64,000 nucleotides of DNA from Verrucomicrobiota bacterium (GTDB taxonomy: Bacteria > Verrucomicrobiota > Verrucomicrobiia > Opitutales > Opitutaceae): assembly GCA_023457715.1 (NCBI GenBank), contig JAEWKR010000023.1:31412-95411 (forward strand), given 5' to 3'. Position numbers and translations under genes: made by a program. The notes beneath the pieces were generated by a model. The model was not told the DNA's origin. It saw only the letters and a list, made by a program, of their open reading frames with translations, and did not search any database. Within the stretch, counting starts at the first letter, position 1. The number at the start of each line of letters is the position of its first letter. Below are positions 40,743 through 50,244 of the stretch, piece by piece.

Positions 40743-41612
40743 TCAGAACGGGACGTTCAGCGGGTCGGCGCCGGTGCGGTGCCCACGATCCAGCGCGTCA
40801 ATCGCCGCCATCTCCCCGGCGTCCAGTTCGAAGTCGAAGATGGCGGCATTCTCCCGCATCCGCTCCGGCCGGACCGTCTTGGGGATGGTGACCACACCCC
40901 GCTGCACGTCCCACCGCAGAATGACCTGGGCGACGGTCTTCCCGTGCCGGCGTGCCACCTCGCTCAACACCGGATCCGTGAGCACCGAGCCGCCCACCAT
41001 GAGCGGGCTCCAGGCTTCGGGACGAATTCCTTGCGCCAGGCAGAACTCGACCAGCGGCCGGCTCTGCAGGTAAGGATGGAATTCGATCTGGTTAACCGCG
41101 GGTTTCACCTCCGCCACAGCCAGGATTTCGTCCAGGTGGGGTCGCGCGTGGTTGCTCACCCCGATTGCCCGCACGCGGCCGGTGTGGAGGAGTCGCTCCA
41201 TCGCCTTCCAGGTTGAGGCCACCTTGCCGGGCATCGCCCAGTGCACGAGATACAGATCCACGTACTCCAGGCCCAGCTGCTTCATACTCTGATCGAACGC
41301 GGCTTCGATGCGGCCGGCCCGGATGTCGTCATTCCAGACTTTGGTCGTCACGAACAGCTGCTCGCGCGGCACCCCGCAGGACCGGATTGCGCGACCGACG
41401 CCACGCTCGTTGCCGTAGATCCGCGCGGTATCAATGCTGCGGTAGCCCACATCGATCGCGCTGCGCACCACCTTCTCCGTTTCGTCATCCCCGCTGATCT
41501 GCCAGACGCCCAGCCCGAGCCAGGGCAGGCGGTTGCCGGCGTTCAGCGAAGTTGCCGCCGCCAGTCCGGCGACGGACGAGGGAAACGTGCCGGCGAGTCC
41601 GTGCATGCTCAT
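40743..41612 (-). CDS. Aldo/keto reductase
   Basis: A 289-aa NADPH-dependent AKR barrel protein with the catalytic tetrad Asp 61, Tyr 66 (YRSIDTARIYGNE), Lys 91 (FVTTKVWN) and His 124 (VDLYLVHWA), plus the coenzyme-binding VVTIPKTVRPERMRENA. It resembles the 2,5-diketo-gluconate/methylglyoxal reductase group. It probably reduces sugar-derived aldehydes or ketones. It ends convergent with the receiver gene and its start is about 33 nt from the GH2 stop. N-terminal residues before about 24 are unconserved, so the start may be later. Confidence 0.9.
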   Translation of the reverse strand: MSMHGLAGTFPSSVAGLAAATSLNAGNRLPWLGLGVWQISGDDETEKVVRSAIDVGYRSIDTARIYGNERGVGRAIRSCGVPREQLFVTTKVWNDDIRAGRIEAAFDQSMKQLGLEYVDLYLVHWAMPGKVASTWKAMERLLHTGRVRAIGVSNHARPHLDEILAVAEVKPAVNQIEFHPYLQSRPLVEFCLAQGIRPEAWSPLMVGGSVLTDPVLSEVARRHGKTVAQVILRWDVQRGVVTIPKTVRPERMRENAAIFDFELDAGEMAAIDALDRGHRTGADPLNVPF

Positions 41613-41648
41613 GGCGACTCTCGTATGCGCCGGGGCCGCGTTTGCAAC

Positions 41649-44093
41649 TCAGGGAACCACGAACTCCGCCGCGCCGCCCGTCAGCCCCTCCGACTCCACC
41701 GCGACGCGGACCCGGCCCGGGGCGCCGGTCGAGCGCAGGATCAAGAGCGCGCGGCCGCGGAAGGCGTTCGTCTCAAGGTCCTGGAGACTGCCCGTGCCGT
41801 CGGGATCCGCGGAGCCGAACGCCAGCACCTCCACGGGGCCCGAGACCGCCGCGCGCAGCCCGGCCGCCGCCTGGTCGGTCCAGCGCCCGTGCGCGTCCCG
41901 CAACTCCACCGGCACAAAAATCACCTGGGCCCGCTGGGCCGCGACGCGCTCCAATTCCGGCGCCAGCACCACGGTCGCGGCAGGCCCGGTGGTCACGAGC
42001 GTCCGCGTCCCGGCCACGGCGCCGTCCAGCCCGAGGGCGACCGCCTTGAGTTCCCCTTTTTCATAAGGGACCTCGAACGTGGCGACGATCCCCTGCGCAG
42101 CCTCGATCGCCTGCTCCCCGACCACGCGGCCATTGAGTTCGAGCCGGACGCGGGGGTGCTTGGAAAAGACCCGCACCTGCAACCTCCGTCCCTCGAGTCC
42201 CGGCCAGGTCCAGGAAGGGAGCTCATCCGGCCAGCCCCAGGCCGACACGATCTCGGTGTGTCCGTCCGGGACGGGGCGGTGCACGGCGAGTTCCACCGGA
42301 CTGCGATCCCACACCACGTCGCGATAAAACGACTGCGGTTTCTTGTGCCCGATCACGTCCACGTCCCCGCTCCAGTTGATCCACGTCGGCCAGCGTCCGA
42401 AGAAGGAAGGGTCCTTCGGATCGGGGCCCGGCACATTCACCGTATGGCCGATGCCGGATTCGCCGAGATGATCCATGCCGGTCCAGACAAAGTCGCCGAT
42501 GACGTACGGCAGCCGCACCACCGCCTGCCAGTTTTCGTACGCCTGCATGGGATACGATTCGGTGCCCAGCATGATCCGGTCGGGGTGCTTCGCGTGGTCG
42601 CGCTCGTATTCCTGCCACAGATAATTGTAGCCGCCCACGTCCAGGAGCGCAAAGGCCGGGGCGGTGCGATCCCACTGGTCGCGCCAGGAGGGATTGTCCC
42701 AGAACGCGCAAAGGGCGTTGGTGACCGGCCGCTCCGGATCGAACGCGCGGACGAACGCCACCATCCGCCGCGCGATTTCAAGGCCCCGGGGCAGCGCGCG
42801 TTCCTGGACCTCGTTGCCGATGCTCCACAGGATGATGGAGGGGTGGTTGTAATCGCGCCGCAGCATCGACCGCAGGTCCTCCTCCCAATGCCGGGCAAAA
42901 TAGCGCGTGTACGTGTTGGGCTTCTTCGGGATCTCCCACGTGTCGGCGAATTCATCGATCACCATCACGCCCAGTCGGTCGCAGGCATCGAGGAACGCAG
43001 CGGAGGGGGGATTGTGGGAGGTGCGGATCGCGTTGAACCCGTTCTGCTTCATCAGCGCCACGCGCCGCCACTCCGCCGCAGGGAACGCCGCCGCGCCGAG
43101 CAGTCCGTTGTCGTGGTGCAGGCAGCCGCCTTTCAGCTCGACCGGCTGCCCGTTGAGGCGGAACCCGTCCTGCGCCGACACCGCGAGCTGACGGATGCCG
43201 AACGTCTGGCTCATCCCGCCGCGGCGGCCCGCCCCGCTCGCCACGCGCAGCTCCGCCGTGTAGAGCACGGGGGACGAAGGCGACCAAAGCTGCGCGTTCG
43301 CCACCGTGATCAGCTGCCCGAACTCCTCCGTCGTGCCGGCCGCCAGCCGCATGCGACCCAGCGCGAAGTCCTCCGTGCTCCCATCCGGACGGTGCAGGCG
43401 GAGGCTCATCTCCACGGACTCGGCCTGCGCCGCGTCGTTCGTCAGCTCGGCCCGCACCTGCACCTGCGCCTTGCCTTCGTGCACCCAGACCGTTCCCAGC
43501 CGTATCCCCCACGTCGCGACATCCACCGGCTCCCGGTAGCGGACATGGACCTGGCGGTAGAGGCCGGAGCCGGAATACCATCGTGAGTTGGAGTCGGGAT
43601 TGACGGCGCGCACCGCCACCACGTTCCCGGTGGGTTGCAGCCAGTCCGCCGGCACGGTCCGGACAAAGCCAACGTAGCCGTGCGGCTGGAACCCGAGGGC
43701 CCGCCCGTTGATCCAGACCTCGCATTCCTGCTGGACGCCGTCGAATACCAGGTCGAGCGCGCAACCGCGCCGGTCGGCGGGGACGTCGAACCGCTTCCGA
43801 TACCAGCCGGTGCCGCCCGGATAGTAGGCCACCGAGCTGCCCTCGGGCGTCGCCGGATCCCGCGCCAGTTCGATGCTCCAGTCGTGCGGGAGATCAACCC
43901 GGCGCCAGCCCTCGTCCTTGAACTGCGGTTCCTGCGCCGCGGGCACGTCGCCCCGCTGGAAGCGCCAGTCCGGCGAGAAGTCCTCGAGATCGCGGGCAAC
44001 GAGAGTGGCGGTCATGGCCGCCAGGAGCGTTGCCACCGCTGCGCCGAAAGCACGTTTGCGAAAGCCGGTCCGTCCGAACGTGGGGTGCGTCAT
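41649..44093 (-). CDS. Secreted glycoside hydrolase family 2 enzyme (beta-galactosidase-like)
   Basis: An 814-aa exported GH2 enzyme: signal peptide AFGAAVATLLAAMTATLVA, sugar-binding domain (DFSPDWRFQRGDVPAAQEPQ, DLPHDWSIEL), Ig-like domain, TIM barrel with FNAIRTSHNPPSAAFLDACD, acid/base Glu 428 in ILWSIGNEVQE and nucleophile Glu 512 in IMLGTESYPM. The C-terminal beta domains follow the bacteroidal beta-galactosidase layout. Likely a retaining beta-galactosidase or glucuronidase acting on plant or algal oligosaccharides. The start at 44093 gives the signal peptide; the extension beyond it reads a repeat array. Confidence 0.92.
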   Translation of the reverse strand: MTHPTFGRTGFRKRAFGAAVATLLAAMTATLVARDLEDFSPDWRFQRGDVPAAQEPQFKDEGWRRVDLPHDWSIELARDPATPEGSSVAYYPGGTGWYRKRFDVPADRRGCALDLVFDGVQQECEVWINGRALGFQPHGYVGFVRTVPADWLQPTGNVVAVRAVNPDSNSRWYSGSGLYRQVHVRYREPVDVATWGIRLGTVWVHEGKAQVQVRAELTNDAAQAESVEMSLRLHRPDGSTEDFALGRMRLAAGTTEEFGQLITVANAQLWSPSSPVLYTAELRVASGAGRRGGMSQTFGIRQLAVSAQDGFRLNGQPVELKGGCLHHDNGLLGAAAFPAAEWRRVALMKQNGFNAIRTSHNPPSAAFLDACDRLGVMVIDEFADTWEIPKKPNTYTRYFARHWEEDLRSMLRRDYNHPSIILWSIGNEVQERALPRGLEIARRMVAFVRAFDPERPVTNALCAFWDNPSWRDQWDRTAPAFALLDVGGYNYLWQEYERDHAKHPDRIMLGTESYPMQAYENWQAVVRLPYVIGDFVWTGMDHLGESGIGHTVNVPGPDPKDPSFFGRWPTWINWSGDVDVIGHKKPQSFYRDVVWDRSPVELAVHRPVPDGHTEIVSAWGWPDELPSWTWPGLEGRRLQVRVFSKHPRVRLELNGRVVGEQAIEAAQGIVATFEVPYEKGELKAVALGLDGAVAGTRTLVTTGPAATVVLAPELERVAAQRAQVIFVPVELRDAHGRWTDQAAAGLRAAVSGPVEVLAFGSADPDGTGSLQDLETNAFRGRALLILRSTGAPGRVRVAVESEGLTGGAAEFVVP

Positions 44094-44104
44094 GGCCTCA
44101 CGGT

Positions 44105-44255
44105 GGAGGGAGTGAGGGAATAAGGGAATGAGGGAATGAGGGGGACAGCCCCCATCCCTCACTCCCTCACTCCCTTCCGTCACGAGGGAATGAGGGGGAC
44201 GGCCCCAATCCCCCACTCCCTCACTCCCTCACTCCCTCACTCCCTTCCGTCACGG
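44105..44255. repeat. GGGAGTGA octamer arrays with duplicated CCGTGACGG stop region
   Basis: Forward GGGAGTGA/GGGAATGA units (44106-44143) and inverse TCACTCCC units (44158-44178 and 44216-44248) alternate in two rounds. The sequence TCCCTTCCGTCACG occurs twice (about 44173 and 44241); the second copy contains the stop codon of the LamG gene. The array fills the gap to the GH2 gene. Confidence 0.92.
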
Positions 44256-47033
44256 CACCTCGTACACTTCCACGAGGGTCTCGCCGGTGCTGCCCTCCGC
44301 GCCCCGCACCTGCACGGTGTACGCACCGGGGTCCAGCAGCGCGAGCGTTGCGGCGTCGGCGCTCCCGGCGTCGAGGCTGAAGGCGCCGACGTACCCGGCG
44401 GCCAGCATCTGCTCCGCCACGAACGGCGCCTGACCCCAGTCATCATTGTCGAGCACCGAGCGGCTGTTGGCGTCGAAGATTTCGAGCGAAGGATCGGCCA
44501 GTGCCCCCGTGACGCCGTAGGACGCCAGCTTCGGACCGATGCCCCGGACGAGCAGCGTGCGCTGACCCGTGCCGCCCAGGACGAACCCGAGAATCAGCAC
44601 CTGATCGCCGGTGCCCGACTGGCCGCGCACCGAAACGTTCACCAGGCGGCTGGTGGCGGTGGCCGGAGAATCGGCGTCGTACACCTCGATCAGCGCGATG
44701 CCGCTGGAGCCGGCGTTGCCGCTGACCTGAACCGTGTAGCCCTCCCCGGCCGGCAGCGTCGCGACCAGCGCCGCGTCCTTGCTGCCGCTCTGCAGCCCGA
44801 ATGCGCCCGTCGCGGTGAAGGTGGCGGTCAGCGTGGGGTCCCACGTGTCGTTCTCCGCGATCTTGGTCTGCCCGCGATACACCACCAGCTTGGGATCGGC
44901 CATGACGCCGGTGAGCCCGTAAGGCACGAGGCCGGGGCCGACCGCGCGGATCAGCACCCGCTTGGTCCCGGTGCCGGCCACATAGAATCCGGGCGTCACG
45001 ATCTGGCCGGCGGCGATGTTGGTGCGGCAGGAGATGTTCGCCGGGCGGGAGGCGTCGGGCGAAACCGCGATGATCGCCGGGGCCGTGATGACCGAACCCG
45101 CGGCGTTCCCGATCGCGCAGGTGTAGCTGCCGGCCGCGGCGGGGACGGCCGCGGTCTCGAACACGTGCTGGGTGGCACCCGGGATGGCCACTCCGTCCTT
45201 CCGCCATTGATACGTGAGATTGCTGCCCAGCGCGGAGACGAGCAGCGAGAACCGCGTACCCGGCGCGACCGTTTTGGAGAGGGGCTGTAGCGTAATGGCC
45301 GGGGCCCCCGCCGCGCCCACCGTGACCGTGCCGGCATTGATCGTCGTCGTGCCGGCGGCATTGGTGGCGCGCACCGTGTACGTGCCGGCGTCCGAGGCAC
45401 TGGCGCTCGCCAGCGTGTAGGCCGCGCCGACCGCGCCTTCGATCATCGTCCCATTGCGATACCATTGATAAGTGAACGGCCCCACTCCGCCGACGGTGAC
45501 ACTGAGGCTCAGGCGGCCGCCGATCGAAGTGTGCGTGAGGGCGGGCGGGGAATTGACCAGAGACGGCGCCGCGGTCGCGGTACCCGTCGCTCCTGCCGCA
45601 CCGGCAAAGGAATAACTCCCCGTCCAACCGCCCCACGAGCGCGAGGCCACCCCGTTGCGCGTGCTGGCGGCGTAGCTGGATTTACCAGGAAGAATCGTGA
45701 CAGACACGGTCTTGGTCTCCCCGGGGGCGACCACCCCGGCGTGCACGGCGGCGCTCGCCACATTGGAATCGTCCGTGTAGATGTCCGTGCCCCAAACCGA
45801 GCCGCTTGAGGATCCGGTGACAACGAATTCGAAGGTCTGGTTCACCTTGTTGCGATAGCCGACGAACGTCGAAGGGGCCGTCGTCACGCCGGTCAGCGCC
45901 GGGGCCGCGGCGTAGGCGGCCGCCGAGTCGCTGACCGAGAGCGCGGTCGACGTGATGCGCACGTCGTCGATCAGGCCGGCGACATAGGATCCGCCTCCGC
46001 CATCCCGCCCGATTTCGTTTGCGTTCGCGCTGCCACCTACCGTGCCGGAGGTGGTGAGCGGGAGTCGCTCACCATTCACCAGCAGGTCGAAGCTGTTGGC
46101 GCTCGTCTTGCTCCCGCCCTTGTAGACGAACGTCAGATGCACCCACTGGTTCAGGGTGCTTTGCACAAAGAAGCGCGGATCGCGCGAGATGATGCCGGCG
46201 CCGCCACGAAACCCGAAATAAATCGAGGCGCCGTGCGAGGTGGAGTCGGACGCGTTCAAACCGATGCGCGTGGCGAACTCGGTACCGGCCGTCTTGAGCC
46301 GGATGGGCACCATGATCTGGGCGCTGGTAGGCTTGAACCAGAACGAGACCGAGAAGGGCCCCTGATCGGAAACGAGATTGGCGCTGCCCAGGCTGAGGTA
46401 GCCGTTGGTGCCGTTGAAGCGAGCCGCCTGACCGGACACACCCGTGTCGTAGGTCACCCCGCCGCCAATCGTCGCGGCGGTGGAACCCACCACGTCGGCA
46501 AGATTGCCGTCGAAACGATACAGGGCGCCGGGTAGCGCGGTGCCTCCGCCACCACCTCCACCGCCACCGTCGCCACCACCGCCGCCGCCACCGCCGCCCG
46601 CTGCGGGGGTAAACGAGGTGCTCGCATTGAATCTCCATTCGGCGACCCCGTTCGCAACTTTCGCGCCGTACGCGGAGCTCAGCTTGTTGCTGGAAATCGT
46701 CGCCTTGGTGATTCCGAGCGCGGCGAGTTCAAAGCCGCTCGTGAATGTCACCGCGCCCGTTGCGCTGACGGTCCCCACCAGCGCGCCGCTGTTGACGTTG
46801 ATCGCCCCCGCGGCGGTCACCGTGGCAATATAACCGGTACTCGGCAGCTCCACGAACACGCCGGCGGCTCCCTGGCGGGTATTGAACGTGCCGATGTACG
46901 TGCCGGCGTACTGGGCCTGGGCCTGGACGAGCGACGCCGCGGCGAGACTGAGCAGAACGGGAAGAAGGAGCGATCTGCTGGCCGTCCGCGTGCGGACGCC
47001 ACGAAAAAGGCGACGAAGAAGGAGGAGGGACAT
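44250..47033 (-). CDS. Secreted LamG/Ig-like surface protein with Opitutaceae-type C-terminal repeats
   Basis: A 927-aa exported protein. After a signal sequence (SRSLLLPVLLSLAAASLVQA) comes a beta-rich domain (QYAGTYIGTFNTRQGAAGVF), a Gly-rich linker (two runs of nine Gly split by an Asp-Gly segment), a LamG/concanavalin-like domain (GPFSVSFWFKPTSAQIMVPI, GLIDDVRITSTALS), two Ig-like domains (FTYQWYRNGTMIEGAVGAAY, LTYQWRKDGVAIPGATQHVF), then two C-terminal repeats with VLIRAVGPGLVPYGLTGVMA and LLVRGIGPKLASYGVTGALA. The last repeats are common at the C-termini of Opitutaceae exoproteins. Role: likely carbohydrate or cell-surface binding; no enzyme domain is seen. Confidence 0.85.
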   Translation of the reverse strand: MSLLLLRRLFRGVRTRTASRSLLLPVLLSLAAASLVQAQAQYAGTYIGTFNTRQGAAGVFVELPSTGYIATVTAAGAINVNSGALVGTVSATGAVTFTSGFELAALGITKATISSNKLSSAYGAKVANGVAEWRFNASTSFTPAAGGGGGGGGGDGGGGGGGGGTALPGALYRFDGNLADVVGSTAATIGGGVTYDTGVSGQAARFNGTNGYLSLGSANLVSDQGPFSVSFWFKPTSAQIMVPIRLKTAGTEFATRIGLNASDSTSHGASIYFGFRGGAGIISRDPRFFVQSTLNQWVHLTFVYKGGSKTSANSFDLLVNGERLPLTTSGTVGGSANANEIGRDGGGGSYVAGLIDDVRITSTALSVSDSAAAYAAAPALTGVTTAPSTFVGYRNKVNQTFEFVVTGSSSGSVWGTDIYTDDSNVASAAVHAGVVAPGETKTVSVTILPGKSSYAASTRNGVASRSWGGWTGSYSFAGAAGATGTATAAPSLVNSPPALTHTSIGGRLSLSVTVGGVGPFTYQWYRNGTMIEGAVGAAYTLASASASDAGTYTVRATNAAGTTTINAGTVTVGAAGAPAITLQPLSKTVAPGTRFSLLVSALGSNLTYQWRKDGVAIPGATQHVFETAAVPAAAGSYTCAIGNAAGSVITAPAIIAVSPDASRPANISCRTNIAAGQIVTPGFYVAGTGTKRVLIRAVGPGLVPYGLTGVMADPKLVVYRGQTKIAENDTWDPTLTATFTATGAFGLQSGSKDAALVATLPAGEGYTVQVSGNAGSSGIALIEVYDADSPATATSRLVNVSVRGQSGTGDQVLILGFVLGGTGQRTLLVRGIGPKLASYGVTGALADPSLEIFDANSRSVLDNDDWGQAPFVAEQMLAAGYVGAFSLDAGSADAATLALLDPGAYTVQVRGAEGSTGETLVEVYEVP

Positions 47034-47119
47034 GGGTCTGGGGGTGCCCCGCCAGCGTAGCATCCGGCCCACATTCCGCCGATACGCACACGTACGTAGG
47101 TTGCGGGAACCACGGCAAG

Positions 47120-47146
47120 AAAAAGGCCGGACCCGAAGGCCCGGCC
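47120..47146 (-). terminator. Intrinsic terminator after the GlsB/YeaQ-type gene
   Basis: Minus-strand stem GGCCGG/CCGGCC with a short loop is followed by TTTTTC. It lies about 45 nt beyond the stop of the minus-strand membrane protein gene and before the LamG gene start. Confidence 0.75.
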
Positions 47147-47191
47147 AGGATTACGACGCACGATAGTCGCGTCGTGAAAAAACTTAAGCGG

Positions 47192-47449
47192 TCAAACGCG
47201 ATGACTGCGGCGGAAGAGCAGACGCCAGACGAGCAGCAGCACAATGGCGCCGATCACCGAGGCGATGAAACCAGCCGGCTCACCTGGAGCATACCAGCCG
47301 GCGGCCTGGCCGATATAGTGGGCGACGAACGCGCCCGCGATGCCGAGCAGCGTCGTGACGATGAACCCACCCGGATCGCGGCCGGGGAGCAGGAACTTTG
47401 CGACAATACCGACGAGCAGACCAATGAGGAGGGTGCCAATGATGGACAT
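47192..47449 (-). CDS. GlsB/YeaQ/YmgE family stress-associated membrane protein
   Basis: An 85-aa protein with three hydrophobic helices and the family pattern IIGTLLIGLLVGIVAKFLLP, DPGGFIVTTLLGIAGAFVAH, then a C-terminal helix (SVIGAIVLLLVWRLLFRRSH). Known as transglycosylase-associated or YmgE family, often induced by envelope or acid stress; the exact role is unknown. An intrinsic terminator follows. Confidence 0.92.
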   Translation of the reverse strand: MSIIGTLLIGLLVGIVAKFLLPGRDPGGFIVTTLLGIAGAFVAHYIGQAAGWYAPGEPAGFIASVIGAIVLLLVWRLLFRRSHRV

Positions 47450-47652
47450 GTGTGACCTTTTTTTGAGTGGTTACGTTCGAGTGTCCGGACCGACCACACC
47501 GCGCCCGCACCGTTCCGCATCGCCACGTGCGAGCCGCGTTAGCCGCTCGCATCGAGCCATTAGGCACGGTACGAACCGCCGCGCCCTCGTCCCGGACTTT
47601 TCCGGGCGCCGTATCGGATTTCCCCCTTCAGTGGCGGGACTCCCAGCGGCAC

Positions 47653-48057
47653 TCAGCCGCCCGTCGTCCGCGTCCGCCCCCGGCCGGGAAACACCTGTTC
47701 GATCCGCGCAAACAAGGCGGCGAGGCTGAAAGGCTTCATGAACACCGCTTCGATCCCGTTGCTCTCCGCCGCCTGCAGGCAGGCCGCGGCGCTGTACAGC
47801 TTCCCGCCCCCGGACATTGCGAAGATCTTTGCGTTGGGCGCCAGGCGACGGGTCGTGTCGATCACCTCGAAGCCGTCGCCATCGGGCATGATGATGTCGG
47901 TGATCACCAGATCGACGGGGCGCTCCAGCAGGAACGACCGGGCATCGTCCCCGTTGCGCGCAATTTTCACGCGATAGCCGGCCTCCGTAAGCCCACTGAG
48001 CAGGGCTTCGGCGAACGGTTCCGCATCCTCGACCACCAGAATCGACAACGACTCCAT
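47653..48057 (-). CDS. Single-domain response regulator
   Basis: A 134-aa receiver: VVEDAEPFAE acidic pocket, phosphoacceptor Asp 54 (LVITDIIMPDGDG), IFAMSGGGKLYSAAACLQAA and Lys in AVFMKPFSL. The MSGGG segment is shared with the receiver at 63405 (VAMSGGVPNAKLYLSIAGRI), so the two belong to the same subfamily. No output domain and no adjacent kinase. A basic RGRTRT tail closes the protein. Confidence 0.9.
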   Translation of the reverse strand: MESLSILVVEDAEPFAEALLSGLTEAGYRVKIARNGDDARSFLLERPVDLVITDIIMPDGDGFEVIDTTRRLAPNAKIFAMSGGGKLYSAAACLQAAESNGIEAVFMKPFSLAALFARIEQVFPGRGRTRTTGG

Positions 48058-48182
48058 GGCGGCAGGCTCGGCGAGGTTCGCGCGGGAGGCAAGCTGCGGC
48101 TGAACGCCGAACTGTCCGTCACCGGGGAACCCGCTCTTTTCGGATCGTCTGCCCCATGCTTGCGTCAGTCACCCCAGTTACC

Positions 48183-49634
48183 ATGAAAACCAAAGCCCTT
48201 GGCCTGTTGCTTTGCAGCGCCCTCACCCTGCTTCCCACCGCGGTCGATGCCCAGATCGGGCGGAGGTTTCCCTCCGAAAAGAAAGTGGTGCCCGATCCCG
48301 TCACGGGCGTGCCGCTCACGTTTCTGACCAGCACGCCGGCGGGCGACTCGAAGATCTACCCGACGCATCATCAATGGACCGCGGACGGGAAATGGGTCGT
48401 CTTCCGTTCCAACCGCGTCCCGGGGGAGGCACTCGCCGTGAACGAGGAAACCGGCGACATCGTGCAGCTGACGGAGGGTGGCTACATGGGCATGCTCAAC
48501 AGCGCGCACCACTCGATGCGGCTGTTCTTCATGCGCGATCTCAACCCTCCTCCCCGCCGACGCCCGCCGGCCGAGGCCAAGGATGCCGCCAAGGCCCCGG
48601 AAAAGGCCGCCGCCGCACCGGAGCAGAAAGGCCCGCCGCCGCGTCGGGGGCCGTTCCAGGTCATCGAACTCGATCTCGAAAAAGTGTTCGCCGACAGCGC
48701 CGCCGGCACGATGAAGCCGGCCAGCCACTACGAGCGCATCTGCGGCACCTTGCCGGAGGGGATCATCGCTGACGGCAACATGGGGATCGATGCGAACGAG
48801 GACTTCGCCTATTTTCGCGTGACCGGCGACGAGGTCGCCCGGCGCCTGCCCGCCGACCAGAAACCGGCGGAGAAATTCGGCCCGCGCAACATGGGGGCGG
48901 GCCCACAGGGGCTCGGCAGCATGAACCTCAAGACCGGCGAGTATAAGCACATCGTCACCGTCCCCTTCCAGGTCGGGCACGTGCAGACCAACCCCTGGGT
49001 CCCGGGGGAGATTGTCTTCTGCTGGGAAACGGGCGGCAAGGCTCCCACGCGCATGTGGACGGTCATGGCCGATGGCACCGGGCTGCGGCCGGTGTATCCG
49101 GAACAGGACTTCGAGTGGATCACGCACGAGGCCATCATCTCCAAGGACGAGATCGCCTTTGCCATCATCGCCCTGCGCATGCCGCAGCTCCCGGGCGGCC
49201 CCGAACAGCCCAACGTCGCCCCGGCCCTGCCGGGCTGGGGCCCGGCAGGCACGGCGGACCACCCGACCGGCCTGGCCATCATGAACCTCCGCACCCGTGA
49301 GGTTCGCATTGCCGGTCAGGTACCCTTCGGCGATCCGGGCCGGTCGTTCTGGCATGTGCACGGTTCGCCGGATGGACGCTGGGGCGTGGCGGACGACTTC
49401 GAATACCGCACCTGGCTGATCGACCGCCGCACCGGCGAAACCGTCCTCCTGGCCGACAACGGCCACAAGAAGACCGCGGCCGACCACCAGCATCCGACGT
49501 TCAGTCCCGATGGCACCCGGATCCAGATCCAATCCGCCATGCTGTCCCCGGACGGCCGCGCGATGAACATCTGCATCATCCCGGTGCCCAAGGCGTGGCT
49601 GGCCCGGACATATTCCCCCACCCTCCCGCAGTAG
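48183..49634 (+). CDS. Secreted PL22-like oligogalacturonate lyase (seven-bladed propeller)
   Basis: A 483-aa exported beta-propeller: signal peptide ALGLLLCSALTLLPTAVDA, first blade YPTHHQWTADGKWVVFRSNR, a Pro/Ala/Lys-rich insertion at about 123-160 (RRRPPAEAKDAAKAPEKAAA), VGHVQTNPWVPGEIVFCWET, MWTVMADGTGLRPVYPEQDF, WITHEAIIS and DHQHPTFSPDGTRIQIQSAM. The spaced His residues and TolB-like FSPDG blades match PL22 oligogalacturonate lyases that split unsaturated pectin oligomers. Distant similarity only, so a TolB-like role cannot be excluded. The start at 48183 gives the signal peptide. Confidence 0.75.
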   Translation: MKTKALGLLLCSALTLLPTAVDAQIGRRFPSEKKVVPDPVTGVPLTFLTSTPAGDSKIYPTHHQWTADGKWVVFRSNRVPGEALAVNEETGDIVQLTEGGYMGMLNSAHHSMRLFFMRDLNPPPRRRPPAEAKDAAKAPEKAAAAPEQKGPPPRRGPFQVIELDLEKVFADSAAGTMKPASHYERICGTLPEGIIADGNMGIDANEDFAYFRVTGDEVARRLPADQKPAEKFGPRNMGAGPQGLGSMNLKTGEYKHIVTVPFQVGHVQTNPWVPGEIVFCWETGGKAPTRMWTVMADGTGLRPVYPEQDFEWITHEAIISKDEIAFAIIALRMPQLPGGPEQPNVAPALPGWGPAGTADHPTGLAIMNLRTREVRIAGQVPFGDPGRSFWHVHGSPDGRWGVADDFEYRTWLIDRRTGETVLLADNGHKKTAADHQHPTFSPDGTRIQIQSAMLSPDGRAMNICIIPVPKAWLARTYSPTLPQ

Positions 49635-49755
49635 GAAGCGCCCCTGCCCGGGCGGGGTTCTTGCCGCGGCTCGCCGCCCGGCAGTTCCCCCGCAGGGGCC
49701 GATTTCATCCTAGCCAGCCGGGCGAGTCCTTGTCCTGCTGGTTGGTTTCCCAGAC

Positions 49756-50244
49756 ATGAAACGCATCCTCCCCTCCCTCGTGCTCAGCGTCGCGCTCGCT
49801 TTCGCGGGTGCCGTGACCGCCGCCGCCCAGTCGGGCAAGGCTGCCAGCAAGGCGCCTGCCGCCACCGCCGCTCAACCCGCGCAGAAGAAACTCGTCAAGG
49901 TGGTCACCCTGAACAGCCCCGCCGCCGTCCGGGCCTTCCAGCACGACGTGCAGGTCATGCAGGCTCAGCGGCAGGTCGTCCTCGAGTTGAAGGCCGCCCT
50001 GGACAAGGAATCGAACCCGCAGAAGAAGAAGGACCTGAAACAGCGTTACGACGCCGCTCTCGCCAAGCTGGAAACGGACAATGCGGCGATGACGAAGGGC
50101 TACGGCTTCTCACTGGCACGCAACTACACCATGGAAGTCGAGTCGGCCTCGATCTACATGGAGGTGACGGACGAAGAAGCGGCGCGCGTGGTCGAGGCCG
50201 CAAAGAAGGCCGAAGCCGAGCAGGCCCAGAAGGCGAAGAAGTGA
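49756..50244 (+). CDS. Small secreted helical protein of unknown function
   Basis: A 162-aa protein with a signal peptide (LPSLVLSVALAFAGAVTAAA), an Ala/Lys-rich linker and a helical domain (VRAFQHDVQVMQAQRQVVLE, KKKDLKQRYDAALAKLETDN), ending in a Lys/Ala-rich tail. No recognised family. It is likely periplasmic. Its last codons AAG AAG TGA run directly into an AGTGAG repeat array; the convergent gene ends in the same AAG TGA. Confidence 0.75.
   Translation: MKRILPSLVLSVALAFAGAVTAAAQSGKAASKAPAATAAQPAQKKLVKVVTLNSPAAVRAFQHDVQVMQAQRQVVLELKAALDKESNPQKKKDLKQRYDAALAKLETDNAAMTKGYGFSLARNYTMEVESASIYMEVTDEEAARVVEAAKKAEAEQAQKAKK

Noticed and set aside
41241..43586. A 781-aa plus-strand ORF opposite the GH2 gene
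   Set aside because: Same kind of GC-rich antisense shadow; the minus-strand reading has all GH2 catalytic motifs.
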